In this document: piece after piece, positions 6,410 through 13,109 of the stretch | Numbering within the stretch: the first letter of the stretch is position 1 | Layout: the number at the start of each line of letters is the position of its first letter | Assembly (NCBI RefSeq): GCF_030523985.1 | Contig: NZ_JAUNHK010000059.1 | Coordinates: 1 to 16,451, forward strand | DNA from: Deinococcus sp. | Lineage (GTDB): Bacteria > Deinococcota > Deinococci > Deinococcales > Deinococcaceae | Direction: 5' to 3' | Length of the DNA: 16,451 nt | Translations under genes and position numbers: made by a program | The notes under the pieces: generated by a model | The model's database searches: none | What the model was told of the DNA's origin: nothing | Seen by the model: only the letters and a program-made list of their open reading frames with translations

Positions 6410-9072
6410 TGGGTCCCCTGACGCCAGGTCACGCGAGTCAGGTCGGTGTCCTGACTGGCCGTCTTGAGGTACCAGCCGAGGTTGGAGAGCAGGCCCGTCG
6501 TCCCACGGGGGTCTCGCTTCATCTGGCGGCGGTAGCCACGGAAGTAGTTGGGGTTCAGGGCATTGTTGACCGTGCGCCCCACCTCGCCGTTGTAGCGGCT
6601 GACCACACTGCCCAGAATATTGAGGTTATCCATCGCCACGAGGGGGCCGTAAGAGTCTTCCTGGGTGTCCATGATGTTGGACGCCAGCGCCAGCTTTCCG
6701 TTAGGCGTCACGATGCTCGCGTCAAGGCTCAAGTTGTTCATGTTTTCCATGTTCGGTGGCAAGGTCAGTTTGCCAGCGAAATACGGCAAGAACGACGCCC
6801 CGATCCTCACGTCCTTCCCACTGTACAGACTCAGGCGGTTGACTGCGTCCAAGTTCTTTCCGTCTACCGGGCGCTTTTGTAGGGTGAGGTCACTGACGAC
6901 ATACATGTCCTTGGCCGCCGCGACCTTAAGGTCTTGGAACGCGGCGACGGCAGGCGGATAATCGTCTCCCAGTCGCCCATCGCTGGTATCGGCGGCAGCA
7001 CCCAGCGGCCCCTGACGTGGGTTGGCGTTGCTGATTTGCAGGGTGCCATCACCGAAGATGGTGCCGTTGAATTTCTTGCCCGACGTGTCGGGGTAAGGAA
7101 CCCACTTTTCCTCGCTGCTGGGGGAAGTGACAGGACGCGGGCAATCATAGTGACTTCTGCCACTCACACTTCCCTGAGTAAACCGCTGTATGTTGCCGTT
7201 TCCATCAATGCGTAGGTTGATCGTGTAAGGCGTGCCCAAACACGCCCCGTACTTGTCGTCCTGAGTATCACCATTCAATGAGGGTGAGGGCAGAAACTCG
7301 AGCTGCACATACTGGTAATCGCCGCGCAGACTGTATTGACCGGTAGAAGTGTTGTAGCTGGGCTTAGTATCCGCTTCTCCAGCCGACCAGATTCCACCCC
7401 GGAACGAATCCGTAGATTGCAGCTTTACGCGGGCATTCAGGCCGTAACCGTCTTCCAACCTTTTAGGCAGCATACCGGACGCGCCTTCTTTAGCCAGAAC
7501 GTCCCTAATCACATCGTCAACATTGATGCCCGTCTGACCAGCGCTCGGTGTGCCGTCCGCATTTAGACCCTTGGACTGGTTACGCAGAGCGACCAGGTTG
7601 GGGTCCAGGGAAACGTCAGCGCCCGACGCCGTTTTGAGGCCCGAAGTCGTGACCGAATTCTCGAAGATCTTGCGGTAAGGCGCATTGAACACGGGGTCGC
7701 CGCCATCGAATTTCAGACCAGAACCGCTCCAGCTCTGCACGGCGGCACGCAAGCTCTCGTTGGTGATGGCCTGCCCTGCCGGAACCTCGCTGCTGAGACG
7801 TTTCAGGAAGATTTCCTCCAGTTCGCCTGCACGCTGTCCGGTGCGGCGCAGCACCCCGTCCATGACAGGCGTACAACTGTTGAGGTCGATAGCACTGCCG
7901 CCGCTGCCCGCCGAGCGCATACACCCGGCACTCTGCACGCTTCCCTTGAAGGTCACGTTCGCACTCTGCGGGAACGTCAGGAATTCATTGGTAAAGATGT
8001 CGCCCTCGAAGGTTTCGCCATTGTAAAACCCGCCGCGAAACTGGGCCAAGTAGGTCGTCAGGTCATTCGGTGTCATGCTCCCCGCCAGGGCGGTCGGATT
8101 CGGGGTCTGAAGATTGGGCGGCTGACAGTGTGCGCTGCTGTTCGGCGCGGCCCCCTTTTCTGCGTCCACATAAGCGTCCTTGTTACCCGTATAAGCAAAC
8201 CCTGTAGGCGCACAGGCCGAGTCGAAACTGTACACCCCCACCCGCATAGGCCGAATATCCAGCCAGTAGATGCCGTTACGGTCTTGCGCCGTTGCCGGAG
8301 CGAGGACGCGGGCGGCATCGGTACCTTGCTGTGACCCGGTGGAGGTCAGATCGGACTTGAAGTAAAAGCGGTAGCCCTTCACGAGTCCGTTGACATCCTT
8401 GTAGGTTTCCAGGCGGTAGTTCCGGACGCTGACGTTCGTCTGGTAATTGAGGTCGCCACTCTGGGCATCAGGCGCGGCAGGACTGAGAAACGTGTTCCAC
8501 CAGGTCAGGCGGTTTTCCAGGGTGTCGCTCACCAGCGCTTTGGCCCTGTTGGTGGCGTCCGCTGCGCTAAAGCCCTGCGCCCGCAAAATAGGGACGTAAC
8601 CGTTGGCATTCATCAGCCTCGCCAGCACCTCAAAGCGCGAAGCCGCCGTGGAAGTGGCGGGCGGGGTGCAGGTGACGCGGGAAGTGGCCTCATCGAAAAT
8701 CTTCTGGTCGGCGGCTGAAACTGTGGTCGTGGCGTTCGTGCCGCCGTTGCAGAAGGCGAGGGCCATGGCGGCGAAATCGGCATCCTTGAAGGGCACACTC
8801 TTGGTCACGCCGTTGGCTAGCTGAAGCGGAGCGAAATCGAGGTTGCTGCCCTGAAGCGCCTGCTGAATGGTCGCCAGGCGATACATTCCACGGTTGACAC
8901 CGGATTCTGCCGCGTACTGGGCCGTGAGCAGCTGCGCCTGGCTCGCCGCGCCGCGCTGAGCGGAGAGCGCCAGCTGGGTGGTCAGGAGCAGCGTCGCCGC
9001 AAGAAGCAGGCTGGCCGAGAGCACCACCACCACAGGACTCAGGCCAGCGGTATGGGTATCACGGGGTCTCAT
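6406..9072 (-). CDS. Large PilX/ComZ-like pilus-associated protein (888 aa)
   Basis: First gene of the pilin operon. The N-terminus (RDTHTAG10, then LSPVVVVLSASLLLAATLLL and a helix through AQLLTAQYAAESGVNRG) resembles PilX/GspK-type minor pilins: one membrane helix running into an AAESG motif. There is a glycine at the expected cleavage site, but no Glu at +5, as in GspK-type tip subunits. The remaining 830 residues are an extracellular domain rich in Asn, Gly, Ser and Thr with eight cysteines, in loose pairs (for example GCMRSAGSGGSAIDLNSC). Thermus competence pili have a comparably placed large protein, ComZ, at the pilus tip; by position and size this is the best analogy, but homology was not tested. 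Third-codon GC is lower than in the flanking genes. Start supported by a TATTTT box seven bases upstream. Confidence 0.82.
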   Translation of the reverse strand: MRPRDTHTAGLSPVVVVLSASLLLAATLLLTTQLALSAQRGAASQAQLLTAQYAAESGVNRGMYRLATIQQALQGSNLDFAPLQLANGVTKSVPFKDADFAAMALAFCNGGTNATTTVSAADQKIFDEATSRVTCTPPATSTAASRFEVLARLMNANGYVPILRAQGFSAADATNRAKALVSDTLENRLTWWNTFLSPAAPDAQSGDLNYQTNVSVRNYRLETYKDVNGLVKGYRFYFKSDLTSTGSQQGTDAARVLAPATAQDRNGIYWLDIRPMRVGVYSFDSACAPTGFAYTGNKDAYVDAEKGAAPNSSAHCQPPNLQTPNPTALAGSMTPNDLTTYLAQFRGGFYNGETFEGDIFTNEFLTFPQSANVTFKGSVQSAGCMRSAGSGGSAIDLNSCTPVMDGVLRRTGQRAGELEEIFLKRLSSEVPAGQAITNESLRAAVQSWSGSGLKFDGGDPVFNAPYRKIFENSVTTSGLKTASGADVSLDPNLVALRNQSKGLNADGTPSAGQTGINVDDVIRDVLAKEGASGMLPKRLEDGYGLNARVKLQSTDSFRGGIWSAGEADTKPSYNTSTGQYSLRGDYQYVQLEFLPSPSLNGDTQDDKYGACLGTPYTINLRIDGNGNIQRFTQGSVSGRSHYDCPRPVTSPSSEEKWVPYPDTSGKKFNGTIFGDGTLQISNANPRQGPLGAAADTSDGRLGDDYPPAVAAFQDLKVAAAKDMYVVSDLTLQKRPVDGKNLDAVNRLSLYSGKDVRIGASFLPYFAGKLTLPPNMENMNNLSLDASIVTPNGKLALASNIMDTQEDSYGPLVAMDNLNILGSVVSRYNGEVGRTVNNALNPNYFRGYRRQMKRDPRGTTGLLSNLGWYLKTASQDTDLTRVTWRQGTQ

Positions 9073-9326
9073 ATCGTATAAAATATCTGTCAGCTGCTTA
9101 CAGAAACCTTGCCCACATCGGTGTGCAACAGGAGTTCAGAAAAATTCGCAAATACCGCCCTGCTGGTGACCACAGTGCTGGACATCCCGCATTTTCCGGA
9201 ATAAAAGTTCACCCGGATGTGGGTACTGCTCTTCACGAACTTCCGGGCACAAGCCAATTCCACCCATATGGCCCCCCAAATCTGGGGAATAAGGCCGCAA
9301 GGCCCCACGCCTGTCGGGGTGCGCCC
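9073..9326 (-). promoter_or_regulatory. Promoter region of the pilin operon
   Basis: A 254-base non-coding gap, AT-richer than surrounding genes. On the minus strand TATTTT (9080-9085) lies seven bases before the pilin operon ATG and CTGACA lies just upstream of it; there is no Shine-Dalgarno sequence. Further up are TTCCGGAA (an 8-base palindrome near 9194-9201), a loose inverted repeat of CCCACATCGG (9112-9121) with CCGGATGTGGG (9213-9223), and CCCCA/TGGGG around AATC (near 9275-9288). No convincing terminator for the histidine kinase gene is seen, and short open frames here lack coding character. The dyads could be regulator sites for the pilus operon. Confidence 0.5.
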
Positions 9327-10310
9327 TCAGCCCAACCCGCCCATGCCCGGCAGGGTGAAGCAAAAGGCGTTGTGTTCGCCCCGGCGCTCGGCCCAGGCCT
9401 GACCGCCCCAGCCCTGCACGATAGAGCGCACGATGTACAGCCCCATGCCACTCCCCTGCCCCGACGCCTGACGGCCCCGCGTGTGTGCCCGGAACAGGCT
9501 CTCGGAATCGGGAATGGGTGCCCCCAGGTCCAGGACGCACACCTCGACCCAGGTGCCCCGTACCGAGGTCGCCACCTCGATGCTCTGCCCGGCTGGGCCG
9601 TACTTGAGGGCATTTTCGATCAGGTTGAGCAGCACCTGAAGCAGTTTGTCGGGGTCGGCCCGCACCAGATGGTCCTGCCCGAAACTCAGCGTGACCTGCC
9701 GGGCCGCGACCTCGCTGCTCAGGAGGCGCTCGGCGCGGGCAAAGGCTTCGGCCAGCGGGAGGGTCCGGGCGCGGGTGGGCCGGAACCCCACGGCGAGGTC
9801 TTCGACCAGCCGCGCCAGCCGCTCGGTTTCCTGCAAGCCCTGACGCACGAAGTTCTGGGCGAGGTCTTGCGGCATGTCGTATTCCAGCGCCTCAAGTACG
9901 CCGCGCAGGGCCGCCACCGGGGTACGGAACTCGTGCGAGAGTACCGCCGTGGCCTCGCGCAGTTCGGCTTCCCGGCGGCGGTGTTCGGTCACGTCTTCGA
10001 CAATCAGCGCCGCCTGAGAACCGTTGTGAGTGGCGGTGCAGCGCAGGGTTCGGCCCCCGGCTTCGAGTTCCAGTTCGCCGCCCCGCTCCATCAGGGTTTC
10101 GAGGGTATGGCGGCGTACCACTTCCAGCACAGGCCGTCCCGCCGCCCGCTCCTGCGGCACGCCCCACAACCGGGCCGCCGCCGCGTTGACCCGCGTCACC
10201 AAGCCGCCGACGGTCAGCACCACGGCCTGGGGAAGCGCGTCGATCCAGGCTTCGCTGGCAGGCTCGCTGGGCGGCGGTTCCGCCGGGGTCTGTCTCTTGG
10301 ACACGGTCAT
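9327..10310 (-). CDS. Soluble PAS-domain sensor histidine kinase (PhoR-like)
   Basis: 327 aa with no membrane segment. Order: PAS-like domain about 20-110 (ALPQAVVLTVGGLVTRVNAA, ending in the PAS-exit VEDVTEHRRREAE), HisKA with phospho-acceptor His126 in LSHEFRTPVAALRG, then HATPase with N-box Asn233 (LLNLIENALKYG), G1 box from Asp261 (DLGAPIPD) and G2 box GSGMGLYI (286-293). The second glycine of the G1 box is replaced by Pro265, a modest deviation. It would phosphorylate the partner regulator encoded just upstream. A cytoplasmic PAS sensor differs from classical membrane-bound PhoR, so the signal may be internal. ATG overlaps the regulator stop (ATGA), with GGGGAG four bases before it as ribosome site. 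Confidence 0.9.
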   Translation of the reverse strand: MTVSKRQTPAEPPPSEPASEAWIDALPQAVVLTVGGLVTRVNAAAARLWGVPQERAAGRPVLEVVRRHTLETLMERGGELELEAGGRTLRCTATHNGSQAALIVEDVTEHRRREAELREATAVLSHEFRTPVAALRGVLEALEYDMPQDLAQNFVRQGLQETERLARLVEDLAVGFRPTRARTLPLAEAFARAERLLSSEVAARQVTLSFGQDHLVRADPDKLLQVLLNLIENALKYGPAGQSIEVATSVRGTWVEVCVLDLGAPIPDSESLFRAHTRGRQASGQGSGMGLYIVRSIVQGWGGQAWAERRGEHNAFCFTLPGMGGLG

Positions 10311-11014
10311 GCTTCTCCCCTACCTTCGGTGGGCCAGGCCCGCATTCGATAGCCCTTGCCGCGCACGGTTTCCAGAAAGCTGGGCTTGCCGGGGTCGTCG
10401 CCCAGATGGGCACGCAACTGGGTGATGTGCTGGTCGACGGTGCGCTCGCCACCCAGGAAATCGGCCCCCCACACCCGGTCAAGCAGTTCGGTGCGCGAGT
10501 ACACCCGGCCCGCGTGCTGGGTCAGAAAAGCCAACAGGTCAAATTCGCGCCGGGTCAGGTTCAGAGGCTTGCCGTTCACGCGGGCCTCGGCTGCCGAGAG
10601 GTTCACGGTCAGCGGGCCGTTGGTGAGGCTCTGCGGCACCTCGGGCTGGGCGCGGCGCAGCAGGGCGCGCACGCGGGCCACCAACTCGGCGGCGCTGAAA
10701 GGCTTGGTCAGGTAGTCGTCGGCTCCGGTTTCCAGCCCCTCGACCCGCTCGGCCTCAGCGGCGCGGGCGGTCAGCATCAGCACAGGCAAGCGGCGCAGGT
10801 CGCTGTCCGAGCGCAGGCGGCGCAAAAACCCCAGTCCGCTCTCGCCGGGAAGCATCCAGTCCAGCACCAGCGCGTCGGCCTGGGGCAGCACTCCGGCGTC
10901 CTCGGCTTCACGGGTGCTGGCGTAGGCCGAGACCCGCAGGCCAGCCCGCTCCAGATGAAAGCGCAGCACATCCCGAACTGTTCCCTCATCTTCAATGACA
11001 ACGACGTGGCTCAT
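10307..11014 (-). CDS. OmpR/PhoB-family response regulator
   Basis: 235 aa. Receiver domain about 1-117 with acidic pocket Glu8/Asp9, phospho-acceptor Asp52 (LVLDWMLPG), Thr82 (MLTAR) and Lys104 (YLTKPFS). Winged-helix DNA-binding domain about 133-230, including LTRREFDLLAFL, ELLDRVWG, ERTVDQHITQLRAHLG and the closing wing VRGKGYRM. The close match to PhoB-type regulators, and PhoU within the same window, suggest phosphate control, but the target genes are not shown by the sequence. First gene of a two-gene operon with the histidine kinase. A CACAAT box (11023-11028) lies eight bases before the ATG; no Shine-Dalgarno sequence. Confidence 0.93.
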   Translation of the reverse strand: MSHVVVIEDEGTVRDVLRFHLERAGLRVSAYASTREAEDAGVLPQADALVLDWMLPGESGLGFLRRLRSDSDLRRLPVLMLTARAAEAERVEGLETGADDYLTKPFSAAELVARVRALLRRAQPEVPQSLTNGPLTVNLSAAEARVNGKPLNLTRREFDLLAFLTQHAGRVYSRTELLDRVWGADFLGGERTVDQHITQLRAHLGDDPGKPSFLETVRGKGYRMRAWPTEGRGEA

Positions 11015-11134
11015 TACGCCCCATTGTGACGCGGGGCGTCAGACGAGTGTCAGGCTGTCCCCGGCGCCTTCATGCGGTGAGCGGGCCAGAGGCTGTCACA
11101 GGTTTGCAAGATGGGAGTCCTTACCCTGAAACCC

Positions 11135-11437
11135 ATGTGGCTTCTGCTGTGTGCGACTGTTCTTTTGACCCTCTCGGGCCTGTCCTACGCCCGGCACTGG
11201 CTCTATGGCTGGCACCGGGAAGACTCGCGCCGCCAACTCGAAGCGGCGGTGCAGCACGGCGGGCTGACCTTGTTGCTGTGCCTCTACAGCCTGTCTTTCG
11301 GCGTGGACGGTCTGCCGCTGGCCCTGAGCATCATCAGCCTGTTTGCGGTGATGCTGGGTGTGCTGCTCATCAAGCGTGCGCCGCCCCGCGAACTCAGCCG
11401 CCACCACCTGCGAACCAGCACCATCCTGACACGCTGA
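11135..11437 (+). CDS. Small integral membrane protein (100 aa), unknown function
   Basis: No family recognised. Three hydrophobic segments: residues 2-18 (WLLLCATVLLTLSGLSY), 43-57 and 60-79, with a basic, charged loop between the first and second (ARHWLYGWHREDSRRQ) and a basic cytosolic-type tail (KRAPPRELSRHHLR). I place the start at 11135 because TACCCT (11122-11127) lies seven bases upstream, matching the leaderless pattern of this window; an in-frame ATG at 11111 would add eight residues and would put this box inside the gene. It is transcribed divergently from the response regulator and ends just before a strong hairpin. Confidence 0.75.
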   Translation: MWLLLCATVLLTLSGLSYARHWLYGWHREDSRRQLEAAVQHGGLTLLLCLYSLSFGVDGLPLALSIISLFAVMLGVLLIKRAPPRELSRHHLRTSTILTR

Positions 11438-11465
11438 TTTTTCGCCCAAACCGTTGCCACAGCAG

Positions 11466-11508
11466 GCGCGGGGCCGACCTCTTCCGATGGGTCGGCCCCG
11501 CGCTCCTT
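11466..11508. terminator. Bidirectional rho-independent terminator
   Basis: GCGCGGGGCCGACC (11466-11479) and GGTCGGCCCCGCGC (11490-11503) form a perfect 14-bp stem with a 10-base loop, followed by TCCTTT. It lies between the ends of two converging genes (11437 and 11517) and probably stops both. Confidence 0.9.
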
Positions 11509-11516
11509 TGCTCGGC

Positions 11517-11975
11517 TCAGGCCAGGCGGCTTTCGGCGGCGATGCTGGCGCTCATGTTACGGAAGGTTCGCGCAATCAGGCCCTGCACCCTCGGCTCCAT
11601 CGCCTTGCCGAGTTTGGCGAGCGGGCCAGAAAGCGCGGCGGTGCCCTGCCAGTCCAACCGTGTCTGCCCGTCGCCCGTGTCCACCACAGTAGCCCCGGCG
11701 TCCACGTTCATCTGGCTGCCCAGCCCGCCCCCCTGAATGCCGACGCGCACCACGCCGCCCTGCTCGTCGGGGACAATCTGCACCCGCGCTTTCATGCTCC
11801 CGCGCAGCAGTCCGGCCTGAAGGGGCACGGTCACTTCCAGTTCACCTGGGCCGACCACCTGCACGTCCTGCACCCCCGGCAGGCAGGCGGCGACGCGCTG
11901 CGGGTCATTCACGAAGGCCCAGACGACGGCAGGGGGAGCCTGCACCTGTTCCTGACCGGAAAATTGCATCTGCAT
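11517..11975 (-). CDS. CoxG-like SRPBCC-fold protein
   Basis: 152 aa. The START/SRPBCC fold of the CO dehydrogenase subunit G (CoxG) family is shown by the opening block (residues 13-33, APPAVVWAFVNDPQRVAACL then PG), the central GLLRGSMKARVQI, and the long C-terminal helix LGKAMEPRVQGLIARTFRNM. These proteins have a hydrophobic pocket; CoxG members anchor molybdenum hydroxylase to the membrane, but no coxSML or other hydroxylase genes are near, so the role here is open. The start at 11975 follows TACCTT (11982-11987) by six bases; a second in-frame ATG lies two codons in. It converges with the small membrane protein gene across the strong terminator. Confidence 0.87.
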   Translation of the reverse strand: MQMQFSGQEQVQAPPAVVWAFVNDPQRVAACLPGVQDVQVVGPGELEVTVPLQAGLLRGSMKARVQIVPDEQGGVVRVGIQGGGLGSQMNVDAGATVVDTGDGQTRLDWQGTAALSGPLAKLGKAMEPRVQGLIARTFRNMSASIAAESRLA

Positions 11976-12008
11976 AACCTTAAGGTAGCGCGGCGGCGCG
12001 GGCCGACT

Positions 12009-13049
12009 TCAGAGGTTTTCCTTGAAAAACTGCACCGAGCGCCGCAGCGCCAGCCTCAGGTTACGGCTGAGGTTGTGGTCGTCGCCTTCGTACCGGAAGG
12101 CCGTGAAGGGTTGCCCAGCTGCCCGCAGGTCGTTCGCCAACGCCACCTGAAAGCTGTAGGGCACGTCCTTGTCTGCCGTGCCGTGGTGCAGTTGCAGCGG
12201 GCGGCCACGCAGGTCGGACAGGTGCGCGTTGGGACTCAGCAGGCGCAGATAGCGGCGGTTGAAGGGGTCCAGCGTGGGCTTCGGCCCGTCCGCATCGGTG
12301 CGCCAGTCGGTCGCCAGCACGTCGTACCCGGCGACCACCCCCGCCCACAGCGAGGCAGCCTTGAGGTCTTCGTCCACCAGCATGGCCCGCAGCGACAGTT
12401 GCCCCCCCATGGAATGTCCCCACAGGCCCATCCGCCCGGCATTGACGCGGGGGTCTTTCTTGAGGCTGGCCGCCGCATTGAGCACGTCCACCGTGTAGCC
12501 GGGGTCGTTGTAGCCGCCCCGCGCTTCGCCCTCCGAGTCCCCGTGGCCCCGGTAGTCACTCTTGAGGGTCACGAATCCGGCCCGCGCAAAGGCGTCCTGA
12601 TACGCCACATAGCGCTCGGTGGTGCGGTACACGTCTGGCGGAATGTAGCCGTGATTAAAGACGATGGCGGGCCAGCCCCCGGCAGGGGGACGTCCGTTCG
12701 GCACGGTCAACAGCGCGTTGATCCGCAGCCCCTCGGACTGGTAGCTCACGACCTGCCGGGTGTAATTGACGCCGGGAGCCAGCGTGCGCCGCACGGTCAG
12801 GGCGCTGCCGGGGTAGTCGCGTGCCCGCAGCGCCGCGAGGCTGATGGGCTGCCCCTCCGCCAGCCGCCGCAGGGCCGTGTCGTCCAGCGAGGGGGTGGTC
12901 GGTGTGGAGGAGGCAGGGCCGTTGGCAGGCGAGCCCGAAGGAGCTGGCAGGGTCAGCCGGGGCAGGCCGCTTTCCCCAGGCTGCGCCACATACACGAAGG
13001 CCGCCCCCGCCACCAGCAGGGCCAGTATCCAACCCATCAATCGGCGCAT
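12009..13049 (-). CDS. Membrane-anchored alpha/beta hydrolase (prolyl oligopeptidase S9-like esterase/peptidase)
   Basis: 346 aa. N-terminal signal anchor or signal peptide (MRRLMGWILALLVAGAAFVYV), a Pro/Ser/Thr-rich linker to about residue 55, then a catalytic alpha/beta-hydrolase domain. Visible: FNHGYIPP (oxyanion-hole HG, about 131-138), DYRGHGDSEG, nucleophile Ser213 in GHSMGG, acid Asp293 in GTADKDVPYS, His325 in GDDHNLS. This matches extracellular or periplasmic S9-type acyl peptidases/esterases; substrate unknown. Start chosen at 13049, not the upstream in-frame ATG at 13082, because GACAAT (13056-13061) lies six bases before it and the basic MRR fits a signal sequence. It lies 60 bases after the end of the Pnkp-like gene on the same strand. 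Confidence 0.9.
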   Translation of the reverse strand: MRRLMGWILALLVAGAAFVYVAQPGESGLPRLTLPAPSGSPANGPASSTPTTPSLDDTALRRLAEGQPISLAALRARDYPGSALTVRRTLAPGVNYTRQVVSYQSEGLRINALLTVPNGRPPAGGWPAIVFNHGYIPPDVYRTTERYVAYQDAFARAGFVTLKSDYRGHGDSEGEARGGYNDPGYTVDVLNAAASLKKDPRVNAGRMGLWGHSMGGQLSLRAMLVDEDLKAASLWAGVVAGYDVLATDWRTDADGPKPTLDPFNRRYLRLLSPNAHLSDLRGRPLQLHHGTADKDVPYSFQVALANDLRAAGQPFTAFRYEGDDHNLSRNLRLALRRSVQFFKENL

Positions 13050-13061
13050 GGCTTCATTGTC
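13050..13061 (-). promoter_or_regulatory. Leaderless promoter of the alpha/beta hydrolase gene
   Basis: GACAAT on the minus strand (13056-13061), six bases before the ATG at 13049, no ribosome site. The same box at the same distance precedes the 31-codon ORF at 2990. Confidence 0.5.
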
Positions 13062-13109
13062 GCTATGGCGGCTCCACGACACTGCGACCCTGGCGACGGT
13101 TGCCAGCGG

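Noticed and set aside
9123..10352. 409-codon plus-strand open frame opposite the histidine kinase
   Set aside because: No motif, biased composition; the minus strand encodes a complete kinase with H, N and G boxes.
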